Origin: Naegleria lovaniensis
Taxonomy: Eukaryota > Heterolobosea > Eutetramitea > Acrasida > Naegleriidae
NCBI RefSeq assembly: GCF_003324165.1
Contig: NW_025407825.1
Location: forward strand, 434,001 to 498,000
DNA length: 64,000 nucleotides
Direction of reading: 5' to 3'
Part shown: positions 31,235-41,083 of the stretch, one piece after another
How positions within the stretch are numbered: the stretch's first letter is position 1
Layout of the letters: each line of letters begins with the position of its first letter
Position numbers and translations under genes: made by a program
Notes under the pieces: generated by a model
Databases searched by the model: none
Told to the model about the DNA's origin: nothing
The model's input: only the letters and a program-made list of their open reading frames with translations

Positions 31235-34200
31235 ATGTCCTCCTCCAACAACAAGGCTCAAGCGCATCTGACCTCAGCAGATTTCCATTACGATGCTCAT
31301 CCCATCTTGTTTTATGTTAAGGTAGGTAGTAGTGGATGATCATTCCTCAATGGTTGAACGTTTTATCATTGACCAATATACATGATCATGTCCGTATCGT
31401 TCCTTATTACCATGCACGATATTTATTCATCCAAGATGAATTTTGATTTTGAAGGCCAGAGAGAAAGAGAGCTTACACTTCATCAAGGTGATGTGGTTGG
31501 AGTTACCAAAGACAATGTTCAAGGTTGGAGCGTTGGAAAGTTTAATCACAAGATCGGACTATTCCCGACAGCATTTGCATCACCCATACAAGACGGTGTT
31601 GATGATGCCGCCTCCATTTTAACCAGAGTTTGGAGAGGATACAAATTTAGAAAAGGTCTCGAAAGAAGTAAGTATTGAGGATGATCAGAGCTCATAACTC
31701 TGTATTATATAATTTTACGGTTGAAAATTTACACATGAACAGAAAACAGAGTTAGAGAAATTATTTGTATTATTAATGAATTGATAGAAACTGAAAAGAA
31801 TTATTTGTACTTTTTAGACGTTCTTGATACCTTGTATATTCAAGTGTTTGAAAGTAGACTAGAAGCAAAGAGGCCACTCATTTCTCAAGAAGAAATTAAA
31901 AAAGTATTCGGAAATGGTAAGTACAAACGAAAGGGTATTCTAGATTCTGAAAATCAATGATTCAGTTCGGCAAATTAGAAATTTAACCAAAATACTGTTG
32001 AATGAGGTTCAAAAACAAAAGAATGAGAATAGAAATAGTGGAAATATTCCTAAAATTCTAGATGTATTTGTAAAACATGTAGGTTGTTCAATGATATCAT
32101 TCGATGGGTCTAATACTTTCAAAGCTGCCTTTTCTAAACTTTTATAGCGACTATGTGAAGGGCTATGATTTGGCTGTTGAAATAGTAAATGAGATTTGTA
32201 AAAAGAATAAGGAATTTGACAAAATTCTTAAACAAAGTAGAGATGATCCCCAATCAAAAGGTCTTGGACTTCGTGATTTATTACCAAAACCCATGCAGCG
32301 TATTTTTGGATACAAGAATTTATTTGATCGTCTTGTGAAAATTACCCCTTCTGATTCTGTAATTTATTTAAAAGTGAGATCGTTGGCAGAGAATATGGAA
32401 AAAATTGTGTCTAAAATTAATGAAAGTAAGAGACACTACGAAACTTCTCAAAAAGTTGCATCGCAATTTAGTGGTCTACTAAAGTCATGGAGAAAGTTTA
32501 TGAAAGAGGGAAGAATTAAAATACAGCACCAAAATGAAAAGGGAGATGAATGGGCTGACTGTTATTTGGCATCGGACATTTTTGCGTTTACCACAAGCGG
32601 AAAGAAGGACATTGTGATCTTGCCATTAATATTTTCAGCTGTACTAGATAATTTTGGTAAGTAAGGTAGTAAGATGTTATATTAATCCCTAATTATTGAA
32701 TACTTATGATATTCATCAAAGGCGAGCACTCCATAATACTTTCTACATTGAAAGAACCTTCCATTACTCTCAAGTTCGCAGATCACAATGAAAAGATGGA
32801 ATGGCTCAATCTCACCAAAAAAAACATCGAAGAAGAAATTAATATCAACAAGAAGAAATTTGGTTTAGAACAAGACCCTACAGAGGAAGCCGGTCATTGG
32901 ATTCAAAGTATTCAAAAAATAGAAGAACAAAACAATACCATTATCGACTTGTTGAAAGAGTTTACAGTTCATAAATCTTCTCTCTCTCAATACGACTCTT
33001 CCATTCAAAGATATAAAGATGAAATACGTAATTTGATCCAAAACATTCAGAGCATTCAAGAAGAAAGAAAAAAATTAGATTCGACATTAGATGAATCCAA
33101 ACAAATTCAACAACTTGTTGCGGATCAAGAGCACCTATTTGAAAATGTAGAAAAGCAACTTGATATGATCAAGTCTCTCTGTACGGACGATAGTACTTTT
33201 AAAAAGCTATTTGGTGATTCTTATTTAAAACTCCAACATGAGAAGAGAAACTTTGAACAGGTGAGAAATCAAAGACTCACAATGGACCCAGAACAACAAA
33301 ATTATTTAACTTCAAATACCATTTTGGATGCCAAGACACAGGAAACCATTGAGGAGTTAAAGAGAGAGTTTGGTGATGAGTTTACACTTATTCATAAAGT
33401 GATTCAGCAATTGGATTTCCAAGAAATTAATTACGAAATGGTGTATCAGAAACAAGAATATGAAAACAGAAACAAATATTTAGAAGAGAAAAACAAAGGA
33501 TTGGAGGAAGCTAATCAAAGGTTGAATAAGAAGGTATCGAAGCTCTATGAAAAGATCAACCAGTTAGAATCTCAAATAACTAATACGTTACAAAAGAATG
33601 ATTTTTCTATGATGGTCAATGAGGCTTTTACACTTTTAGATGAGAAACACACTTCATTGCAAAGCGCCTTAGAACGAGAATCAAGCCAATTCAGGATGCA
33701 AGCAGAGATAGATAACATGCGTGTCAATTTTGAAACAGAAATTTCTCGAAAGGAAAGAGAAATTATTGAGCTCAAAGAAACAATACAAGAATTGAAAAAA
33801 AAGGACAAAACTGTAAGTAATGATTATTAGACACTGATTTCAAACAGCGTAATAGATCGACTCCTCTCAACTTCTTAACACGAGAGAGGATATACCAGAG
33901 GAAGATATTCATTATTTGAAGTCTCAAAACAACAACCTTAAATCTGAGATTCAATCGCTACTCAACACTCTTCATCAAACTCGTCAAGAAAAAAAAGAAG
34001 ACAGGCAAAAGATGTTGGCACAGCTAGACGAAATTAACAAGTTCAACAAGGCTCAAATTCAGTACTACATGAGCAGTAACAAAAATCTCATTTCTACTAT
34101 GGCCTCATCTCAAAATACAATGGTTGAGATGCAAAATGAAATTGTGGATTTGTACAAAAAGGTAGAGAATTATTTTTTGTCAGTCTCTGAACAAGATCAG

Positions 34201-34758
34201 ATAATTGACAATTTGCGACAGCAAGTGGAAAGGTACAAGCAAGAAAGTATGAAGTTGCAATTCTCACTTGCTCATTCCATTACAAAAGAAATGAAATGGA
34301 AAAAACAGCTTGACGAAGAAAAGCAACACCAAATGAAGCTTGAACAACTCAGGAAGAGAAGATCTCAAAGAATCGTACCTCAACGATTTTCTATTAATGA
34401 TTTTTCATCACCTGCATTTGCAGCGGCTGTCATGTCTGAACATTTACAAAACACAGAAGCCCAAGTTGAAGATACTCAGCGATGTTCTAGTTCAACCCAG
34501 TCTCCCACTACTACTCTCCCACAACAGCAAGTCCCTCCGCCAAGACCAGTGACCATGGCCTTTGAAAACACAGATTTGATCGTGTCTGAAGATATTGAGG
34601 AGTATGTTGACCTAGGAGATGTTCCAAGAAAGAAGAGTTTTGGGAATGAGGAGAAACGAAAAACCATAAGTTTCTTTAATCCTATTTTTACTCCCAACAG
34701 CAAACAAGATATTAACATTATTGATGAGATGAGGCAAAAATTCAATAAGAGAAAGTAA
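31235..34758 (+). CDS. SH3-IQ-DH-PH-coiled-coil RhoGEF
   Basis: Seven exons, 31235-31321, 31436-31667, 31743-31916, 31966-32078, 32125-32656, 32722-33812 and 33856-34758, give 1043 residues with every junction in frame. An SH3 domain spans ~27-82 (NFDFEGQRERELTLHQGDVV, then IGLFPTAFASPI). An IQ-like motif follows (ILTRVWRGYKFRKG). The Dbl-homology domain begins at RVREIICIINELIETEKNYL and has the conserved LLPKPMQRIFGYKNLFDRL. A PH-like domain is built across exons 5-6 (CYLASDIFAF, then ITLKFADHNEKMEWLNLT). The remainder is coiled coil, with a Pro/Ser-rich tail near 920. It should activate Rho-family GTPases, possibly under calmodulin control through the IQ motif. Confidence 0.86.
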
Positions 34759-34759
34759 A

Positions 34760-36491
34760 TTACTTGAAAATCAGTTTCTTGACCTTCTTGGACTGTACTT
34801 TTTCGGTGTTGGAAGATCTCTTCGGTGTTGCTTCATCTTTGCGAGCATGTGGAAAACCTGTTGTCGATGCTAAGGTGTCTTTAGATTGCCATTTTGGTTT
34901 TCTGTCCATATCTGAGCTTCTTTTCTGAACTAAAGCAGTCGCTATTGATTTGTACACAAAGTTAATCTTGTTGCTGTTAAAGGATAAAGGGTTAAACTCC
35001 TCGATTAGTTCTAGGTCTGATAGCTCCTTCGAAATATTGGAACTAGGTAAATGAGGAGATAATCTTGATAAAAAGACTGGAGGGATAACCTCGTCTGAGG
35101 TTGAAACTTGTCGAACAACGAGACACTTCATTTCAACATCTGCAACAATAAGAAAATGGTATTTAACGCAGCTATCTTTGATACTTGTAGCTCTCAATGA
35201 AGTCTCGGAGGTGCATAGAAGGCCTTCATTGGTGTCAACAAGATGACGACATAAGTAATAGATTTCTGATTCATTCTTCTCAACCATCGATAGGTCAATG
35301 TCAATAGAGGGGATCAATAAAAATGTTTCACCAAATAGAAGCTCATAGGGCATGGAACACAACTTTACCCTGGATAGCACACACATCTCGATGTTTGTAT
35401 GCAAGGTAAGGCATTTCTCATCGTAGCCAGAGGTGTAAAGCACTTCTCTGGATCCGTTCCCTATGCGAAGAACGGGAATTGTGTCTGAAAAATCAATGAT
35501 TTTCAATGTTGAACTACAAACAAATCCTTTCTGTAGCTGTGTGTATAATACGTTAGAGTTGACCTTTTCTTCGTGGCATTGGCATATACGATCGGAAACA
35601 AACAGCTCGAAATCATTTAGAGTGATGGATGGAATAAGTGACATCTTCAATGGTTCAGAATTTTTTGAAACAAATAAGGACATCTCCCTTCCGTGGGGTT
35701 TAAACATGTGTTTAGTTGAGAGAAATAATTCTCTTGCCAAACACAATGGGTCATTAAATACAGTTGTGCATCTTGTATTTGGAAACTTTTCAACGAGCTC
35801 AATGAACCCTGTGTCCATACAAACATCAACGTCAAAATCATACACGACCTTAATCACATGCAAATCAACGTTATCCCCGTACAATTCCTTTGAAAGACGT
35901 CTGTGTAAGTGTTTCAAAGTTAGTTTCTACTTACTCCCAATGTTTGGTTAAGTTCTGAAGAGACACCGTCCAATTTTTCAGTAGTAAAGTACACAATTTG
36001 AGAAGAAATTATATTTTCTTTCATACTACTGTTCATCATGGTGCTCAAATGTTTTAGGGTACTCTCCATCGTAGAGATACCAATTTTATCTTGCATTTCC
36101 AATGAAACCATTCCATGAACAAGATAACCAATCTATATTCGCATTGCTTACCTTGTTTGATGTGTTTGAATTGATTCATGTAATGCTTCAAAGCAGTATT
36201 TAAAAGAGGTAATGAGAGGACATCTTGAGAAAGAACTACTTGTGGATTCGAGCCGCTGGATGTTCCATAAACTGACAGTAACAATTTTTCTTGAGGAAGG
36301 CTAAGACTTTGACCTGAATTTAAAAACAAGATGGATTTCAAAGCCCATTCCTTAATGGCTTGATTAATATTGATGATGATGTCATGAAAATAAGAAGGCT
36401 CAATCTCAATATTGGAAGGCCATGTACCGTCCATCACAATGACTACCTGATGGTAATTGACCATGTTTTGTTTTTTTTTTTTGTAATGCAT
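34760..36491 (-). CDS. M1AP-like protein (meiosis 1-associated protein family)
   Basis: Three exons, 36491-36152, 36089-35935 and 35887-34760, give 540 residues, against ~530 in human M1AP. The N-terminus (YHQVVIVMDGTWPS) looks like the start of a von Willebrand A-like fold, followed by an ALKHYMNQFKHIKQ helix comparable to LQQFKQYSRHV in M1AP. Near the C-terminus the order FLIVADVEMKCLVVRQV, PPVFLSRLSPHLP and LIEEFNPLSFNS parallels the M1AP sequence as I remember it. A basic tail follows. M1AP belongs to the meiotic recombination group with SHOC1, TEX11 and SPO16. This match is from memory and needs a profile search. A second ATG at 36464 is an alternative start. The stop lies one base from the stop of the convergent RhoGEF gene. 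Confidence 0.55.
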
Positions 36492-36709
36492 CCTTAGTGT
36501 GGTGTTCCCGTTGCTGGTTAGGCTTCCTGCTGGTCTATAATACTAGTTCCTCGTTGAAAACGAAAAGAAATTGGAATTGTGCTAAAACTCGTTCCTGCTT
36601 CTAATTTTCAATTAATGAAAAAAGCAAATTGAAAACGATAAGGGTTATTATACATACGTTGGCATCACCCATCAAATAGAAACAACATCAACGTTCCAAA
36701 AAGAAAAAA
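36492..36709. promoter_or_regulatory. Divergent promoter region
   Basis: These 218 bases separate the M1AP-like gene (minus) and the secreted-protein gene (plus) start codons. The plus ATG is preceded by AAGAAAAAAA. No defined motif was recognised. Confidence 0.4.
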
Positions 36710-37613
36710 ATGAGGAAAACATCATCATCCCCTTCGCAATTGGTGGTCCTGCTAGGAGTATTTTTTGTTTTGTTGTGTATCTATTTCCCTTTCGTACGAT
36801 CAGCAACGAAGGTCGATTGTACAAAGACTTGTGCTCCCGGTGTTGATCCGCTCACTGGAGTTCAATCTTCTTGTAAAAAGAATCAGGCTACCAAAGTTGT
36901 CATTGAGTTGAGTAATAGTAATGAAACAAGTACTTTTTATCCATTTTGTGTTTTAGTTGATGAGTTGGCTGAAATTATTCTCAACGGATGTATGTTTTAA
37001 TATATTTCTATTCATATCCGATGATGCTGATGATGTAAACCTATTTCATAATGGATGATTATTAAATATTGATGTATTTTGATGTTGACGGAATAATACA
37101 TACAATCAATTTTGGACTACATTATCCTGTTCATGATTACGTAACAATACACAATTAGCGAGTATCTTCATGAACGTGAGTGAGAACAGTACAGTAACTG
37201 TGTGGGTTGGAAACACCAAGTCTGAATCTGTTTATTTCAGAAGCCTAAAGTCAATTTCAGGAAGAGATTCTTTCACTCTCTATTATACAATTGCTGTTAC
37301 ATTAGATGGAGGACTCGTAAATCAAACCTCTATCCTCAATAGACAACCAATTGAATTTATTGATAACTGTGACGCTGCTAAGGAACAATGCTCTGTTGAT
37401 ATTTCGTTGCCATGTGTTCGTCAAAGACAATGTGGGCAGTACTTTGACCAAGCAAGTAACACAGACGTAAAAATTTTCGTTTCATGGACAGGAACTGACA
37501 ACACAGGAACGCCTTTGAGAAGTTATGGATTGTTACCAAGCAATTTCCGTTTCTTGGCATTTGAAAATTACTTTAGCTCTTTCAAGAATTTGCTCACACC
37601 AAAAGAGAATTAA
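36710..37613 (+). CDS. Secreted or surface Cys-containing protein, unknown
   Basis: Two exons, 36710-36989 and 37159-37613, give 244 residues. A signal peptide is clear (LVVLLGVFFVLLCIYFPFV, then a cleavable RSATKVDC). The mature part has paired cysteines (DCTKTCAPG, SSCKK, DNCDAAKEQC and PCVRQRQCG) and several N-glycosylation sites, and looks like a beta-rich extracellular domain. There is no membrane helix at the C-terminus. The family was not recognised. Splicing gives the continuous LAEIILNG-SSIFMNVSE. Confidence 0.68.
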
Positions 37614-37712
37614 AGTTTCTATGATCAATATTTTCACATTTCACCATGGATCGTTGTGAATAATTTCACTTTGATTTTGGGTGTGCATCTTACAACCCAA
37701 TCACTGCAAAAA

Positions 37713-38132
37713 ATGTTCCAATCACCATCGTCGGGAAGGCCTTCGCGGCAAACAACAAGTAACTCCACAGCTGGCTGGTCAAGGTGGCTTTCCTCCGAAA
37801 CATTCTTTCTCATTTTGGGTAGCATTGCATATTGGATATTTTCAGTGTTTTTTACCAATATTTACAACAACAACAATACCACAACAAGTGTGTCATCATC
37901 ATCCCAACTCTCACAACAACAACCAGATTCATTTCTTCAATTTCTCAAACAGTTTGCACAGAAAGGTGGAATTCGCCACATGTTTCCAGGCGATGATTCA
38001 AGAGATTCAAGCATTCAATTCGAATTAATATCACAGGTTCATTGCACAACAAGTGTCGGAAAACCAATTAGTGTCACAGTTAGAAACACACCAACAGATC
38101 GTAGACGCATGAGAATGTTTGGAGGTTTTTAA
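37713..38132 (+). CDS. Small single-pass membrane protein, unknown
   Basis: A single exon of 139 residues from the ATG at 37713, chosen because it follows GCAAAAAA like other starts here; the frame stays open upstream without another ATG. One hydrophobic segment (FFLILGSIAYWIFSVFF, ~32-48) is followed by an Asn/Ser/Gln-rich stretch and a C-terminal soluble end with Arg-rich PTDRRRMRMFGG. The family was not recognised. Confidence 0.55.
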   Translation: MFQSPSSGRPSRQTTSNSTAGWSRWLSSETFFLILGSIAYWIFSVFFTNIYNNNNTTTSVSSSSQLSQQQPDSFLQFLKQFAQKGGIRHMFPGDDSRDSSIQFELISQVHCTTSVGKPISVTVRNTPTDRRRMRMFGGF

Positions 38133-38441
38133 ATTTCTATATCATCATGACCACGATCTCGGTTTCCAAAAAGGGCCTAATAATGGATCTATTATGCAAT
38201 TTCTGTGTGTGTGTTAAGAACTTGTCGTCTTTTCCATGGATGAATATTGTTCAATGGTTTTAATCCAAAGAAAGATTGTTTCATTAGCCTTTGAAATTTT
38301 CATATTGTTCAATGGTTTAATCCAAAGAAAGATTCGAAATATTTGATGAATGGTTGAATGATTTAAAAAACGAGAATTGTTCCACAACAACCACACGTTT
38401 CAAAAAATTAAAGCAACAATAATTTATTTGCTCACAAAAAA
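38133..38441. other. Intergenic region with a direct repeat
   Basis: No gene is supported in these 309 bases between the small membrane-protein gene and RRP41. The middle holds two copies of a 33-34 base repeat (next entry). The last 30 bases are A-rich and lead into the RRP41 start. Confidence 0.5.
38244..38334. repeat. Direct repeat, two copies of about 34 bases
   Basis: ATATTGTTCAATGGTT and the following TTAATCCAAAGAAAGATT occur at 38244-38277 and again, one T shorter, at 38302-38334. The copies are separated by 24 bases. Confidence 0.85.
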
Positions 38442-39188
38442 ATGTCATCACGAATTGAATACCTCTCTCCCGAGGGTTTGCGAGTGGACGGAAGACGTCC
38501 TCATGAAATTAGAAATATAAAATTTAAATTAAACTTATTCAGTAGGGCAGATGGTTCTGCATATTATGAACAAGGAAATACTCGAGTATTAGCAGCTGTT
38601 TATGGTCCGAGAGAAGTCAAGAATAAATCACAAATGAAAAACGATAGAGCCATCATAAATTGTGAATATAGTATGGCAACATTTAGTACAGGAGAAAGAA
38701 AAAGACAATTTAAAAGAGATAGAAGATCTACTGAGATATCTGTTGTAATTAGACAAACATTTGAATCTGTCATTTTGACACATTTATATCCCAGAACTCA
38801 AATTGATATTTTCATGCAAGTGCTGCAAGCCGATGGTGGTACTAGATGTGCTTGCATTAATGCAGCAACTCTTGCATTATTAGATGCAGGTATTCCAATG
38901 AAAGATTTTGTAGTATCGTGTGCAGCTGGTTTTATTGAGGGATCTCCACTCACTGATTTGAATTATATTGAAGATTGTGCTGATGGACCTGATGTTCCAA
39001 TTGCACTTCTTCCAAAGCAGGATAAGGTAACATTATTGCAGATGGATTCAAAATTATCATTGGATCAATTTGAAAAGGTATTGGAGCATGCGATTGATGG
39101 ATGCAAACAAATTCACAAAGTCATTGATGAACAATTGAAAAAGCATACATATTCTCTGGTCAATAAAAGAGGCTTATTTTCTGCCTAA
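38442..39188 (+). CDS. EXOSC4: Exosome subunit RRP41 (RNase PH family)
   Basis: A single exon of 248 residues, full length for the family. The RNase PH fold is clear: GLRVDGRRPHEIRNIKFK at the N-terminus, then GSAYYEQGNTRVLAAVYGP, LYPRTQIDIFMQVLQADGG and ALLDAGIPMKDFVVSCAAGF. RRP41 is one of the six ring subunits of the RNA exosome, which degrades and trims RNA in nucleus and cytosol. The start ATG follows CACAAAAAA. It is convergent with the EAF7-like gene, whose stop lies only two bases away. Confidence 0.96.
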   Translation: MSSRIEYLSPEGLRVDGRRPHEIRNIKFKLNLFSRADGSAYYEQGNTRVLAAVYGPREVKNKSQMKNDRAIINCEYSMATFSTGERKRQFKRDRRSTEISVVIRQTFESVILTHLYPRTQIDIFMQVLQADGGTRCACINAATLALLDAGIPMKDFVVSCAAGFIEGSPLTDLNYIEDCADGPDVPIALLPKQDKVTLLQMDSKLSLDQFEKVLEHAIDGCKQIHKVIDEQLKKHTYSLVNKRGLFSA

Positions 39189-39190
39189 AA

Positions 39191-39598
39191 TTATTTGCGT
39201 TTTTTTGGTCTTGGAGATGATCTGGTTGTTGTTTTCTTGCCACTACCTTCATCATCCCTTGTTTCAAATTCGTCAATAATATCTTTCGGTAAAACAAAAT
39301 CTTCCGAACTTTCTTCGTCCACACAATGACGATGAGTTTCAAGTATTTGATAATTATACAACTCGTTCAGCCGATTTTCAATTTGTTCAATCGGAATTTC
39401 AACTTGGGCTTCTTCTTTCAATGCTACATGAATATTCAATACTGAAAAAGGTTTTACAAAATCGATAGGAATCACTTGTTCCATAGACTCTAGCATGACT
39501 ATTTCTACGTTAGGGTCTTTACACCAGTCAGAATTCGATTTTTCACTTTTGGATTTACTTGCTCTTCGTTTGATTCGATTCGATGATGATTTGGTCAT
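39191..39598 (-). CDS. EAF7/MRGBP-like subunit of the NuA4 acetyltransferase
   Basis: A single exon of 135 residues. After a basic N-terminus, the pattern DWCKDPNVEIVMLESME, KPFSVLNIHVALKE, IPIEQIENRLNELYNYQIL and DFVLPKDIIDEF follows the EAF7/MRGBP family (in human MRGBP: W-x5-VEVCLFHAM, then KPVG and HF, then an IW-x2-L-x2-MY segment and FVLPEEIIQE). A Lys/Arg-rich tail looks like a nuclear signal. EAF7 is a small subunit of the NuA4/TIP60 histone acetyltransferase complex. Its promoter side is now occupied by a LINE inserted 15 bases before its ATG. Confidence 0.78.
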   Translation of the reverse strand: MTKSSSNRIKRRASKSKSEKSNSDWCKDPNVEIVMLESMEQVIPIDFVKPFSVLNIHVALKEEAQVEIPIEQIENRLNELYNYQILETHRHCVDEESSEDFVLPKDIIDEFETRDDEGSGKKTTTRSSPRPKKRK

Positions 39599-39613
39599 TT
39601 TTTAACGAATAAC
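39598..39613. repeat. Target-site duplication, 5' copy of the LINE insertion
   Basis: TTTTTTAACGAATAAC stands directly before the 5' end of the LINE and is identical to 44803-44818 after its 3' end. The first T overlaps the last base (complement) of the EAF7-like start codon. Confidence 0.93.
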
Positions 39614-39628
39614 GATCGAGTTAAAAAA

Positions 39629-41083
39629 ATGGGTGAAAACCAAGCCATACACCGAACAAAGCTCCAACAACACGAACTTTTGATAGAAGAGCTTGCTGAA
39701 GAAAACAAACGTCTAAAGCAAGAACTCGCAAACATCTCAAAGCTCCTTTCGGAGTCACTGAACGCTATTTTATATAAACCGCAACCGTTAACGACCGTTA
39801 CAGAAGAAAACGCGCCAATTAATAGTTGCCAAATGTCAAAATCATTAAGCAGACAAAAAAATTTTTCACAAACAACTCCTACTAAGGACACACAGATTCG
39901 CTCTCAATCCAAAGGCAGCACTTCTATTCAAAAAAATCCGGCAACCAAAATGATTAACAATACACCAAATACTACTACAAAGGAAAACACCATCTACATC
40001 ATTAGCAAAACAGACATCTCTTCTGACGACACTATGGAGATCATGGGTAAAATTAGAGATTCAGCAATGACTCAGATTCCCAAAGTTCCAAGAACCAAAC
40101 CAAACGTGATGATTGTCACCACTCACGCTCATGAGTACGAAGAAACCTTAAACTCTCTCTATAAGTATGGAATTAGTACTGGAACCTTTATCGCATCACC
40201 AAGTACAATGCCTCAAGGAGAAACATTCTCTAAAATTGAATGCAAAAGCCCAAACAAAGCCTATATTCAAGAGAAAATTGGAATGCTTATCCAGATTTTG
40301 AAGTCCCAAAAAGTCAAGAATATTTACACCAATCTCTATGTCAGCAATGACACATTTACTCTCATTGTTGGTCATACAGATAGTAATGTGATTACTACTA
40401 TTGTCAACAAGAGCAAGGGAGTATTTGTTGAAATCCCCAAACCTTTCATTACAAGAAGCAGTGAGGAATTTCATAAAAGTGGTATATGTTGTTTCCCAGA
40501 ACAAACATCACCCAATGACATTAAGGAAGCAATCAAGAAATCTCTTGAAATCTCTCAAGTAGACTTTGACGAGAACAAACTCAACATTACAAAACTTAAA
40601 TCAAATTACTCCTCCGGTGGTTATTATTACAAAGCCATCTATATTTGCAACGACCAAGAGGACTTGAAGAAACTATGTAACCAATTGATCACCATGAAGA
40701 CCAATACCACTCCTTCAGCAGCCAGTTATCTAATCATCAAAAGATTCAAACCATTAGCAGAACAGAACAACTCTTCAACTCCTATCAAACATTCTCAAGG
40801 AAATAATCAAGAACTTGGATCTGCCAAATACGTAGAAAACAAACTTGAACAACACGATCAAAAACTGCATGATATGAAAACTTCTATGGAATCAATTCAG
40901 AAAGACATGATTGAAGTGAAACAAATTCTATCTAAACTACCAGAGTTAATTCAACAAACAGTATCCTTATACGTATCAAAAGAAAACGATAAAAGAAAAT
41001 CAACAAATCTCTCTCCAAGAGACGGTGCTGGGAAGAAAGCAAAAAGAACCGTAGAGGTTGATATGTTTGATGATGAATTCTAA
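39629..41083 (+). CDS. LINE ORF1 protein
   Basis: 484 residues. The N-terminus is a leucine-zipper-like coiled coil (KLQQHELLIEELAEENKRL, ~10-45). Two globular stretches follow (~115-230 and ~235-370), the second with strand-rich patterns that could be RNA-recognition folds. A second coiled coil lies at ~395-455 (NKLEQHDQKLHDMKTSMES) and the tail is basic (GAGKKAKRTVEVDMFDDEF). No CCHC zinc knuckle is present, unlike ORF1 of many I and Jockey elements. The protein should multimerise and coat the element RNA. The ATG follows GTTAAAAAA, matching host start contexts. Confidence 0.9.
   Translation: MGENQAIHRTKLQQHELLIEELAEENKRLKQELANISKLLSESLNAILYKPQPLTTVTEENAPINSCQMSKSLSRQKNFSQTTPTKDTQIRSQSKGSTSIQKNPATKMINNTPNTTTKENTIYIISKTDISSDDTMEIMGKIRDSAMTQIPKVPRTKPNVMIVTTHAHEYEETLNSLYKYGISTGTFIASPSTMPQGETFSKIECKSPNKAYIQEKIGMLIQILKSQKVKNIYTNLYVSNDTFTLIVGHTDSNVITTIVNKSKGVFVEIPKPFITRSSEEFHKSGICCFPEQTSPNDIKEAIKKSLEISQVDFDENKLNITKLKSNYSSGGYYYKAIYICNDQEDLKKLCNQLITMKTNTTPSAASYLIIKRFKPLAEQNNSSTPIKHSQGNNQELGSAKYVENKLEQHDQKLHDMKTSMESIQKDMIEVKQILSKLPELIQQTVSLYVSKENDKRKSTNLSPRDGAGKKAKRTVEVDMFDDEF

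Noticed and set aside
37017-37158. Considered as coding continuation of the secreted protein
   Set aside because: Stops in frame, a good GTATGT donor at 36990 and a TTAG acceptor at 37158 show it is an intron.
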